Below are positions 16,741 through 24,912 of a stretch of DNA of 64,000 nucleotides, piece by piece. The stretch is from assembly GCF_004519315.1 (NCBI RefSeq), contig NZ_SOZE01000009.1, positions 124,001-188,000 on the forward strand, given 5' to 3'. Position numbers and translations under genes: made by a program. The notes beneath the pieces are model-generated. The model had not been told where the DNA came from. It did no database searches and worked only from the letters and a program-made list of their open reading frames with translations. The stretch is from Mucilaginibacter psychrotolerans (GTDB lineage Bacteria; Bacteroidota; Bacteroidia; Sphingobacteriales; Sphingobacteriaceae). The stretch's first letter is position 1. Every line of letters starts with the position of its first letter.

Positions 16741-19700
16741 TTAAAATGTAATATTAGCCCCTATGCTGAAACTGTGTTTGTACGCTGGCAGGCCGCGCCC
16801 GCCATTCCTGAAATCCTGGAATTCAGGATCAATGTCAAACTTATTGGCTTTCCAGATCATATAATTCCCTGTCTGGATAAATAGGCTCGCTGAACTGATT
16901 TTCAGATAACGAAGCGTTGCTTCCGGGATATTATAAGACAAGGTAATTTCCCTTAATTTGATATACGACGCATTAACAACATTGATATCCGCCAAAGTGT
17001 AGTATTGGGTATTTCGCCTGAAATTCTCTGACGGATCGGCTACATAAGAGGGGATATTGGTTAATAATTCATCTCCCGGTTTTTGCCACCTGTCTAAAAA
17101 TTCCGGGTTTATATTGCCATAGTATCCGCCCGCAGATCCTGTAAGTCTTCCAGAATAAAACTGATTAACATCCCTTCGCATGACAGCGCCGAAATTGTAT
17201 ATCATGTTAGCGGTAAGGGCCAGACCTTTATAAAGAAATGTGTTAGTCAATCCTCCATTGTATTTGGGGGTGCGGGTACCCATATAAACCAGGTCTTCTG
17301 CCTTTGCTGAATTAAAACTTTTAGTTATAGTGCCGTCAGCAAGCTTAATTTGAGGATCTCCCATGTTATCCAGTCCGGCAAATCGATAGGCAAACAGCGG
17401 CGTTGAACTGTAGCCAACAACATTCTCAGATGACAACCGATAAGTGTCTGTCAGCATATAAGGCTGTAAGCCCGCGGATTCATCAAATTTGTTTTGATTA
17501 TAACCGAAAGTCAGGTTCGTGCTCCAGGTAAAGTTGTTTCCCTTTACATTTACAGATCTGATATTTAGTTCGACGCCTTGATTATGCAAATTGCCCAGGT
17601 TTCCTGTAATTGAGGAAGTACCATTCAGAATGTTAACAGGCACACCGCCCAGCAAATCCGTAGTTCGTTTGTGATAGTAGTCAATACTACCGCTTATACG
17701 CTGCTGCAGGATCGAAAAATCAAGGCCAATATTGATTGTGCGGGTTGTTTCCCAGCTTAAATTTTGATTAGCAGGGATATCTATATTTAATGCATTTCCT
17801 GTTGTGGAATTATTTTCAGCAATAAGAATGTCCTGAAGATAGGCGGCGCCCACATAAGGTGAATTTCCGGAGATCCCATAGGTTGTTCTTAATGCGACAT
17901 CGTTCAGCCAATCCGGCATTTTAATAAAAGCCTCCCGGCTGATATACCATTTACCCCCAATGCTGTAAGCAGGCTTTTTCTGACCCGATTGAGCTCCTGA
18001 AAAAAGATTGCTGCGATCTGTTCTGATACTTCCGTCTACGCTATATTTATTATCGAAAGTATAATTCATCAATCCAAAATAGGATTTGAAGCGTGTCAGA
18101 GTTTCATTACTCGTAAAAGGAACCTGTCCCAGAACACTTCTGCCGGAAGAAACAGTGCCAAACACACCATTGTTTAATTTGATATAATCAATCAGAGGAT
18201 AAGTCTGCAAGTCCATATTGTAGCCGAAAACATTACTCGCCGTAGAGGCCAATTTCTGTTCCTGGGCTTCCTGTCCTATCTGAAAATTAAACTGATCCTT
18301 TCCATTACGCAAATTAGTATTGTAAATCAACTGGTTACGAATCGTCCAGTTTTTCAGATCAGTAGGTATAGACACATACTTTCCGCCTTCATTCGGTAAA
18401 TAGTAAACCGGAGTTGAACTGGTGCTTGGCGCTACCGTAAACGCAACAACCTGCTCGCGCACTTTGTATGAACTAATATCACTGTATTGCGTATTGTTAA
18501 TTTTACTCTTTTGGTAACCAAAAGTTCCTTGATAACTGAACCCTTTCCACAGTTTTAAATTCACATCCGCTGTTACATTCGCCGTCAGATCATTGTATTT
18601 GGAGAATGCCGAATTAAGTTCATTCAAAGGATTATAATCGAGATTTACCCGGCTGCGGGCCTGGTAATCGGCACGGGTTTCTGGTGTCAGCCCCTGAAGA
18701 TAATTCAAATTAAGATTGGAGCCGTCCGCACCTTTGAAAAGCTGATAAGGCAAAAAATTGCTGCCCACCGAAATGGAATTCGCATCGTAACGATCGGTAT
18801 TAGCCAGCAAAGCATTTAGCGATATCCTGAGTCTTTGAGTTGGGTTAAAACTCTGATTAAGATTAATCCTGTACGATTTGTCGCTCGCCCCCAAAACATT
18901 GGTATGATTATCAATATAAGAAATAGAACTGTAAAAGGAGTATGCCTCGCCGCCTCCTGAGGCTGAAACCGTTTGGTTTGTGGTGTAGGCATTTCTATAC
19001 CATATTTTTTTAATCTGATCGAGATTATTAATTCTGGAAAGGCTGTCTAACCCTGCAGTCGCCTGAGCCGAAGTAATCAAGCCTCTGTTCTGATCATATA
19101 AAATCTGTTCATGAGGCGCGATAAAAGACGTGCTTAGAGAATTATAAGGATACAACGTCGGATTAAATAATTCTTTCCCAAGCTGGACGAACTGTGCGCT
19201 GTTCAGCCTTGGCTGATAATTTAAATCAGGCTTTCCCTGAAAGTTAATAAACGCATTATAGTTTACTTTTATCTTTTGATTTCTGCGCCCTGATTTAGTA
19301 TTTATAACAATGACACCGTTAGCTGCACGTGCTCCCCAGATCGCGGCCGCCGATGCATCTTTTAAAACGGTTATGTCATTTACATCATTAGGATTAATCG
19401 TGCCAATATCATTTACCTGGATGCCATTGACAACATACAAAGGCTGAGTATCCAAATTGATGCTTGTATTGCCCCGCACAATTACCTTTTTCGTTGACTG
19501 ACCTGACTTATTAGGAATATCACTCGTAGGACCGCTTAGTACTGTCAGTCCGGGTATCAGCCCGTCAAGCCTTTGTAAAATATCGTTAGTGCCGGTTCTC
19601 AGGTTAAAAACTTCCATATCAGGCTTCGAAAACGAACCTGTGGCGCGCTCTTTACTCAATGTCTGGAGACCTGTTGAAACAACAACCTCTTTCATCGACA

Positions 19701-20364
19701 TAATATCCGGCTGTAAGTAAAATATGATCTCGTTGCGACCGCCGATGGCTACTGTATCAGTTTTATAACCAATATATGATACCACTAATCGTTCATCAGC
19801 CGGCGGGCCTATAATCACATAATTCCCCGATTCATCCGTGACAGCACTGAGACGTCCGTTGAGCACGCGAAGCGTCGCTCCGGATAAAGGCTCATTCTTC
19901 TCGTTATACACCCTGCCATGTACCAAACTATTCCCCTGATCAGGCGAATCGTCTGATGCTGATGATACCTCCGCTTTTTTAATTACGATGATGGTTTTGC
20001 TGTTAATCTGATAAGAAAATGGCTGATTGTTGAACAGCAGCTTCAACGCTTCCCCCAGCGGCATTTTCTTCACATCGATCGTGAGTGATTTACTGTTATG
20101 CAAGATTTCTGATGTATAGACAAAGTCGTATCCGGTTTGACGCTTAATGTCTTTAAAATAATCAGATATAGGTGCATTGGTCCTTTTGAGTGTGACATTC
20201 TGAGCTTTTGAGAAAAGTCCAGCTGTCATTAAAAGACAAAAGGAAAAGAATGCAATTAAATTTCGACGTCGGAATAAAAAGACCAGTCGAAAAACAAAAG
20301 ATATAAGCCATAAATTGGCACAAGCACGGTTATTGCATCCGTGTTTAATGTAAAATTTATACAT
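16741..20364 (-). CDS. SusC/RagA TonB-dependent receptor with N-terminal STN domain
   Basis: A complete 1207-residue receptor. It has an N-terminal hydrophobic signal (about residues 33-55, ...LMTAGLFSKAQ), then an STN (secretin/TonB short N-terminal) domain (PISDYFKDIKRQTGYDFVYTSE ... MPLGEALKLLF). A carboxypeptidase-like regulatory domain follows (VHGRVYNEKNEPLSGATLRV), then the plug with TSINLDTQPLYVVNGIQ and the barrel, ending in FSIGANITF. STN domains signal ligand occupancy to an inner-membrane FecR protein. The FecR gene and an ECF sigma factor lie directly upstream, so this receptor most likely senses its substrate and induces its own operon. ATG start, with the MYKFYIKHGC opening usual for this receptor class. 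Confidence 0.95.
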   Translation of the reverse strand: MYKFYIKHGCNNRACANLWLISFVFRLVFLFRRRNLIAFFSFCLLMTAGLFSKAQNVTLKRTNAPISDYFKDIKRQTGYDFVYTSEILHNSKSLTIDVKKMPLGEALKLLFNNQPFSYQINSKTIIVIKKAEVSSASDDSPDQGNSLVHGRVYNEKNEPLSGATLRVLNGRLSAVTDESGNYVIIGPPADERLVVSYIGYKTDTVAIGGRNEIIFYLQPDIMSMKEVVVSTGLQTLSKERATGSFSKPDMEVFNLRTGTNDILQRLDGLIPGLTVLSGPTSDIPNKSGQSTKKVIVRGNTSINLDTQPLYVVNGIQVNDIGTINPNDVNDITVLKDASAAAIWGARAANGVIVINTKSGRRNQKIKVNYNAFINFQGKPDLNYQPRLNSAQFVQLGKELFNPTLYPYNSLSTSFIAPHEQILYDQNRGLITSAQATAGLDSLSRINNLDQIKKIWYRNAYTTNQTVSASGGGEAYSFYSSISYIDNHTNVLGASDKSYRINLNQSFNPTQRLRISLNALLANTDRYDANSISVGSNFLPYQLFKGADGSNLNLNYLQGLTPETRADYQARSRVNLDYNPLNELNSAFSKYNDLTANVTADVNLKLWKGFSYQGTFGYQKSKINNTQYSDISSYKVREQVVAFTVAPSTSSTPVYYLPNEGGKYVSIPTDLKNWTIRNQLIYNTNLRNGKDQFNFQIGQEAQEQKLASTASNVFGYNMDLQTYPLIDYIKLNNGVFGTVSSGRSVLGQVPFTSNETLTRFKSYFGLMNYTFDNKYSVDGSIRTDRSNLFSGAQSGQKKPAYSIGGKWYISREAFIKMPDWLNDVALRTTYGISGNSPYVGAAYLQDILIAENNSTTGNALNIDIPANQNLSWETTRTINIGLDFSILQQRISGSIDYYHKRTTDLLGGVPVNILNGTSSITGNLGNLHNQGVELNIRSVNVKGNNFTWSTNLTFGYNQNKFDESAGLQPYMLTDTYRLSSENVVGYSSTPLFAYRFAGLDNMGDPQIKLADGTITKSFNSAKAEDLVYMGTRTPKYNGGLTNTFLYKGLALTANMIYNFGAVMRRDVNQFYSGRLTGSAGGYYGNINPEFLDRWQKPGDELLTNIPSYVADPSENFRRNTQYYTLADINVVNASYIKLREITLSYNIPEATLRYLKISSASLFIQTGNYMIWKANKFDIDPEFQDFRNGGRGLPAYKHSFSIGANITF

Positions 20365-20419
20365 TTGTTCGGGTTTAAATTATTAGGATTGAAATAATAA
20401 ATATATAAGCCCTTTTGAT

Positions 20420-20445
20420 GCCGGAGACGCGCCAACGTTTCCGGC
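20420..20445 (-). other. Hairpin between fecR and susC
   Basis: GCCGGAGACG (20420-20429) pairs with CGTTTCCGGC (20436-20445) with one G-U pair and a 6-nt loop. A T-run follows only on the plus strand. Its place in the FecR-SusC gap suggests attenuation or mRNA stabilisation of the receptor message. Confidence 0.45.
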
Positions 20446-20472
20446 TTTTTCGGCTTCCATACTTGAAATATA

Positions 20473-21612
20473 CTATGGCATAACCAGTACACTCCTTTCT
20501 TTAATTTTAAAATGAACAGCCTCTGTTATTTCCAGAACGGTCAGCACTTCCTTCAAACTTTTTGATCTTGAAATCGAACCGCTCAATTTAATGTTCCCTA
20601 CATCGCCTCCGCATATCACTTTAACATCATACCATCGGCTTATTTGCCGCATAATCATGCTTAACGGAGCTTGTTCAAAAACAAAATCGCCGTTTTTCCA
20701 GGCAACCGATTCCTCCGGATCCGCTTTAGTTACTTGTATTTGCTTATTTGTAACGGAAGCCTGCTCTCCGGGTATTAGAATTTTGTCACTTGATCCAATT
20801 GATATTTTTATGCGGCCTTCCAGTAAAGTTGTTCGGTTTACAGGCTCGTCCTGGTAAGAATTCACATTAAAGTGAGTGCCCAGAACACGAATTGACTGTC
20901 CGGACGATTGCACAAAAAACGGATGATCTTTGTCATGTGCAACTTCAAAGTATCCTTCCCCGGTTAACACAACCTGACGTGTGTCACCTGCGAACACAAC
21001 CGGATAGCGCAGAGATGATAAAGCATTCAGCCAAACCTTAGTTCCATCAGGTAAGATCACTTTATATTGACCTCCGGCAGGAGTTTCTATTGTATTATAA
21101 AGCGTGGCAATATCAGCACCTTTGGAATTTTTATCAGATTCGTACAGAATGGTGCCATCATTAGCTTTTTTGACAGCCACGCCGGACTGAATAGCCAGCT
21201 GCCCGTTACCGCGATTGTTCAGGAAAATTTTATTCCCGTTGCCCAACGTAAGTACTGCCCTGTTGCCACCCGGAACAATCTCGCTCAAAGTGTTATTTGG
21301 TTTCAGATTATTTTTTTGATTGTTATAAAAATGTATCCCAAAAACAGATATCGCTACCAGAATAGCGGCTGCGGCAGAATAACGCCACAATGACGCAATA
21401 TTCCTTTTTCGTAAAACGGCAGGCTCCGGTATGACTTCATTAAATAATCTTGCCGACAATTCAGCCTTGATGTCACGCTCACTTATTTCAGGAAAGGGTT
21501 CTTTTATAAACTGGCTTAAGTAGAATCTTTCAACCAATATGGTCTCTTCCGCGGTGCATTCCCCGGCCAGATATTTATTAATAAGCTCTTCGGTTTGTTT
21601 TATATTGTCCAT
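20473..21612 (-). CDS. FecR-family anti-sigma / signal transducer
   Basis: A 379-residue single-pass inner-membrane protein. The ATG at 21612 (MDNIKQTEELINKYLAGECT) gives a cytoplasmic anti-sigma helix region. One transmembrane helix follows near residue 85 (YSAAAAILVAISVFGIHFY). The periplasmic FecR domain contains ETPAGGQYKVILPDGTKVWLNALSSLRYP and GEGYFEVAHDKDHPFFV, and a DUF4974 domain is at the C-terminus (ISRWYDVKV...). It holds the upstream ECF sigma factor until the STN domain of the loaded SusC receptor contacts its periplasmic part. Gene order sigma-FecR-SusC-SusD is the standard one in Bacteroidota. Confidence 0.93.
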   Translation of the reverse strand: MDNIKQTEELINKYLAGECTAEETILVERFYLSQFIKEPFPEISERDIKAELSARLFNEVIPEPAVLRKRNIASLWRYSAAAAILVAISVFGIHFYNNQKNNLKPNNTLSEIVPGGNRAVLTLGNGNKIFLNNRGNGQLAIQSGVAVKKANDGTILYESDKNSKGADIATLYNTIETPAGGQYKVILPDGTKVWLNALSSLRYPVVFAGDTRQVVLTGEGYFEVAHDKDHPFFVQSSGQSIRVLGTHFNVNSYQDEPVNRTTLLEGRIKISIGSSDKILIPGEQASVTNKQIQVTKADPEESVAWKNGDFVFEQAPLSMIMRQISRWYDVKVICGGDVGNIKLSGSISRSKSLKEVLTVLEITEAVHFKIKERSVLVMP

Positions 21613-21684
21613 AATGACGTAAATCATTAATAAGACACCGCTCAAGCCCGCAGGATGCAGAGAAATTTAACTTTTTTTTAATAA

Positions 21685-22272
21685 TTATTTAAAACTGCTC
21701 AAAAAAAGCACCAATATCATGTTCTCAGGCTTGTTAATATGAGTTTTCAGTATCGATAAGGCATTAGAAATTTGCCTTTTAACAGTTTTTTCAGAAATAT
21801 TTAACTTTTCAGAGATTTCCTTGTGCGTTAAAAACTCTTTTCTGCTAAGTTCGAACACCCTCTTCATTTTCTCCGGCAAAGATTCAATCACGGCGTTAAT
21901 GGCATCCAGTAATTCTTTCTCTTCAATTTTTTCAAGGACAGCGTTATGCTGATGCTGTAGAAAAATCGAAAAAAGATCGGTATATGTATTTCTCGTATTT
22001 TTGTCCCTTAAATAATTCAGGACTCTGTGGCGCACGCAACCAAAAAGGTAGGCTTGAAGGCTGGATAGTATTTGGTAACTCCCGGATTTTGTCCACAGCG
22101 AAGTGAATACATCCTGCACGATATCCTTAGCCTCATCTTCGTCTTTTAACATTTTTAGGGCATGAACATATAAGTGCCCCCAATGGCGGTTGAAAATCTC
22201 TGAAAAAGCCAGGCGATCCTGATGGCGTAATAATTCAACTAACTCCGTATCTGTGAGAGTGGTGTACAACAT
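21685..22272 (-). CDS. ECF RNA polymerase sigma factor
   Basis: A 195-residue sigma-70 family ECF factor. Region 2 is visible as AFSEIFNRHWGHLYVHALKMLKDEDEAKDIVQDVFTSLW and region 4 as LPEKMKRVFELSRKEFLTHKEISEKLNISEKTVKRQISNALSIL, a helix-turn-helix for the -35 element. The ATG at 22272 was chosen because the only longer frame starts with TTG. It lies 72 nt upstream of fecR and presumably directs transcription of the FecR-SusC-SusD operon and perhaps itself. Confidence 0.93.
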   Translation of the reverse strand: MLYTTLTDTELVELLRHQDRLAFSEIFNRHWGHLYVHALKMLKDEDEAKDIVQDVFTSLWTKSGSYQILSSLQAYLFGCVRHRVLNYLRDKNTRNTYTDLFSIFLQHQHNAVLEKIEEKELLDAINAVIESLPEKMKRVFELSRKEFLTHKEISEKLNISEKTVKRQISNALSILKTHINKPENMILVLFLSSFK

Positions 22273-22507
22273 CCGATAACACTGTTGGACGAATATATCA
22301 TTTTTATAATTCCTAATCAAACGGACACCATCTGCCTATCCGGTGCAATTCATCAAACAAAGCCGCATCAGCGTATCAATTAACGTCGGCCTCACTTCTC
22401 TCTTTTCTAACCAAGGCCCGTCAGTAAATTCAACGCATCCGCCGAAGGTAACTCTTAATAAGGGGAATAAATCTTTGGATCGTTTAATATATATTGATCA
22501 GCCTGAC

Positions 22508-23341
22508 CTATACGTCTTTCTTCCGTACCCCTAAATAATAGCCCAGATTTTTCTCTAACTCCGCAGGACCTACATGACTGGCAAGTTCCGCCATATTTTG
22601 AAGATTAGTTATCAATGACGGCCACTTCATCGATTCTGAAAACTCCTTGTAAGAATTAAGAAAATCCTCACGGGGAGGCAGGGACGCACGGTTAATCTGA
22701 GATTTGGCGGATATCAGCGCTTGTTTATCAAAAGACACCAAACGCTCTGTGATATTGTCGACGAAACTGTCAAGCTCATCGTCTGAAACTGACCTCGTTA
22801 TCCACCCGTACTTTTCTGCGGTCTCTGCATCATAATCCATACCTGTTAAAATAACTTCCAGTGCCCTGTCGCGTCCTATAACACGGGGAAGCCATTCGGA
22901 CCCTCCTCCACCCGGCAGAATTCCAGTGCCAACTTCCGGCTGACCAAAGAATGCTTTCTCTTTACTCGCATATCTTAAATCCATAGCTAAAGCCAATTCG
23001 TTACCCCCTCCTCTGGTGCGTCCGCGGATTAATGCAATACTGATAAATGGAGCTTGCGACAACCGAAAAATGATATCAGTCCATAAGGGCACATCCCCAT
23101 CATTCTGAGGTTTTGGAAAATCACCAAATTTTGAAAGATCAAAATGATTATAAAAATAATCTTCCGTCCGACTTGCGAAAATGACCGCTTTTAGCAGCTC
23201 ATCTTTACTCAATTCTGTGATTAAATCGAACAGCTCCGAAACCGTTTCCGGAGATATTAAATTAACCGGGGGATTAGCAAATGTCACCTTTGCGACCTGT
23301 ACGTTTATCCTCTCTGACCGGAGCAGCTTATATGGGTTCAT
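22508..23341 (-). CDS. Enoyl-CoA hydratase/isomerase family protein
   Basis: A 277-residue crotonase-fold enzyme. The oxyanion-hole segments are visible as AVIFASRTEDYFYNHFDLSKFGD and ALIRGRTRGGGNELALAMDLRYASKEKAFFGQPEVGTGILPGGGG. The usual catalytic glutamate position falls in FGQPEVGTGILPGGG (Glu of PEVGTG). Members hydrate or isomerise acyl-CoA thioesters; the precise substrate cannot be told. It is monocistronic, on the minus strand, with a striking inverted repeat in its upstream region that probably serves as operator. ATG start MNPYKLL. The overall length is normal for the family. Confidence 0.88.
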   Translation of the reverse strand: MNPYKLLRSERINVQVAKVTFANPPVNLISPETVSELFDLITELSKDELLKAVIFASRTEDYFYNHFDLSKFGDFPKPQNDGDVPLWTDIIFRLSQAPFISIALIRGRTRGGGNELALAMDLRYASKEKAFFGQPEVGTGILPGGGGSEWLPRVIGRDRALEVILTGMDYDAETAEKYGWITRSVSDDELDSFVDNITERLVSFDKQALISAKSQINRASLPPREDFLNSYKEFSESMKWPSLITNLQNMAELASHVGPAELEKNLGYYLGVRKKDV

Positions 23342-23410
23342 GTAATTATTTTAAATTGCCTAAAAACTAATATCTACGGGGGAAAGCAAGGGGGTATTTT
23401 GACAAGACCC

Positions 23411-23445
23411 ACCTTTATTACTTACAATGTGCAAGTAATAAAGGT
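23411..23445 (-). promoter_or_regulatory. 13-bp perfect inverted repeat, probable operator
   Basis: ACCTTTATTACTT (23411-23423) and AAGTAATAAAGGT (23433-23445) are perfect complements separated by 9 nt. The site lies 70-104 nt upstream of the enoyl-CoA hydratase start, in a 270-nt gap otherwise free of genes. The dyad with ACTT/AAGT half-sites resembles operators of dimeric winged-helix repressors such as HxlR/MarR types; the regulator is not in this window. A terminator is less likely since no gene ends immediately upstream in a fitting direction. Confidence 0.55.
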
Positions 23446-23611
23446 ATGCCATAGCTTCCGGAAAACCAATGCATATGTACGGCTATTCAAATGGATTGGC
23501 AAAAGTTTCGGCGCCGGCTCTGTTTCAGAATATTTTTTGCAGCAGACGTGATTAATCGGCTTTATGTGCCGACGCCGATTCCATACATATTAAAACATCT
23601 TACTTGTCAAT

Positions 23612-24568
23612 TTAAGCAACACCCTTGTAAACGAGCGCAGTAAAAAAATCAGGACCGATGACAAACTTACCCCACTTCTCGTCGTAATTTTTCGTCGGTT
23701 TTGAGGCAATTACTTCTTTTACCGACATTCCGCTTTTTTTAAGTTTCGTTATCGACTTTTCTATATTTAACAGCATATCCCGATATTCCAATAAATCAGC
23801 CTTCTTACCGATAGGACCGTGTCCAGGTACAACAAGCGTACGGTCTGTAACGGCCTTTACGTTCTCTTCAGCTGCCGTGATCATACCATGTATGCTTCCG
23901 CCAGTATTATAATCAATGAAAGGATAATACCCGTTCCACCACGTATCGGCTACGTGAAGCGTATCGGTATCCGGAAAGTAAACCGAAAGATCGCTGTCGG
24001 TGTGCGCGGGGGCGTAGTGCTTTAACTTTATAAGCTGGCCTTCAAAATTTATTTCATGTGCCTTGCCGATAACTGTGGTCGGAATAGCACCTTCAGGCGC
24101 TGCCGGGAAAGTATAATTCCAATCGTCAACCCGGGTTGTCTGAGATAACCATTTCCTGGTATTTTCATGGGCTATTATTTGAGCCCCTTCATGATTTATC
24201 CATTCATTACCACTGGCGTGATCAAAATGCCAGTGCGTATTAATCAGATACTGGAGCGGCATATCGTTGATTTCCGCAATTTTTGCTTTTATCTTTTCCT
24301 TTGATACATCGATGCCGGCATCCACCATCAAATTTCCTTTTTTACCGCTCACCAGTATGATGTTGCCGCCTGAACCTTCCATGAGTGTTAAATTCCCCCT
24401 AAGTTTCGTGGTAATGACAGGAGACTTTCTGGCCTCCTCAATGATCATTGTGACCGGACTGCCCTGCTGAGCAAAAAGTGACTTAGGCGATATCAATAAC
24501 ATCCCCGAAAGAAGCCCGGCAGAAGAGATAAAACTTCTGCGAGTTAAGTAATTTTCTGTTGATTTCAT
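23612..24568 (-). CDS. Exported metallo-beta-lactamase-fold hydrolase
   Basis: A 318-residue MBL-fold metallohydrolase. The N-terminus has a twin-arginine signal (TRRSFISSAGLLSG followed by a hydrophobic stretch ending SLFAQQ), so it folds before Tat export. The zinc-binding motif is THWHFDHASG, with further ligands in HYAPAHTDSDLSVYFP and VPGHGPIG. The start is the ATG at 24568; a longer TTG-initiated frame would overlap the promoter -7 box at 24587-24594. Members include quorum-quenching lactonases, sulfatases and beta-lactamases; the real substrate is unknown. It is divergently transcribed from poxB, and both promoters carry the same 28-nt element. Confidence 0.88.
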   Translation of the reverse strand: MKSTENYLTRRSFISSAGLLSGMLLISPKSLFAQQGSPVTMIIEEARKSPVITTKLRGNLTLMEGSGGNIILVSGKKGNLMVDAGIDVSKEKIKAKIAEINDMPLQYLINTHWHFDHASGNEWINHEGAQIIAHENTRKWLSQTTRVDDWNYTFPAAPEGAIPTTVIGKAHEINFEGQLIKLKHYAPAHTDSDLSVYFPDTDTLHVADTWWNGYYPFIDYNTGGSIHGMITAAEENVKAVTDRTLVVPGHGPIGKKADLLEYRDMLLNIEKSITKLKKSGMSVKEVIASKPTKNYDEKWGKFVIGPDFFTALVYKGVA

Positions 24569-24586
24569 TCTGGCTAATTTTTTAAT

Positions 24587-24643
24587 CAAAATTAGTAAGC
24601 CATGAGATTCTGTTCAATGGACGTATCCAGCATTTTATGGTAT
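24587..24643 (-). promoter_or_regulatory. Promoter of the MBL gene with shared 28-nt element and -7 box
   Basis: Minus strand: the element occupies 24643-24616 (begins ATACCATAAAAT, ends CATT), then a 21-nt spacer, then TAATTTTG (24594-24587), a perfect TAnnTTTG -7 box. The start codon follows 18 nt later. It is one of five similar promoters in the window. Confidence 0.75.
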
Positions 24644-24784
24644 GCCTGAAGGATATCAAAGAATGCAAATTGGCCAGGCAGCTTCTGCAGGGCATGACCG
24701 TTCCGGACTCTCGACTGCCCCGTCACCATAAATCAATAGCTGCCTGCTTCGGTAAAAACCCGAATGGAGATGCCACTGCTGAAC

Positions 24785-24840
24785 ATACCACAAAAACGCC
24801 TATCAGTACATTTTTACAGATACACTCAAATCTACCTTTG
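24785..24840 (+). promoter_or_regulatory. Promoter of poxB operon with shared 28-nt element and -7 box
   Basis: Plus strand: the element at 24785-24812 (ATACCACAAAAA ... CATT), a 20-nt spacer, then TACCTTTG at 24833-24840, a perfect Bacteroidota -7 box. It lies 72 nt before the poxB start. The divergent MBL promoter 142 nt away carries the same element, so both are likely switched by one regulator. Confidence 0.75.
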
Positions 24841-24912
24841 CATTATCGGTGCAATTAAAAATCACCCGAACAAATTTTCATTAAAATAATCTACCATTTA
24901 AAACAGAGAATC

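Noticed and set aside
22272..24589. Longer TTG-initiated starts for the ECF sigma factor and the metallohydrolase
   Set aside because: In-frame ATG codons give normal N-termini, and for the hydrolase the TTG lies inside the promoter -7 box.
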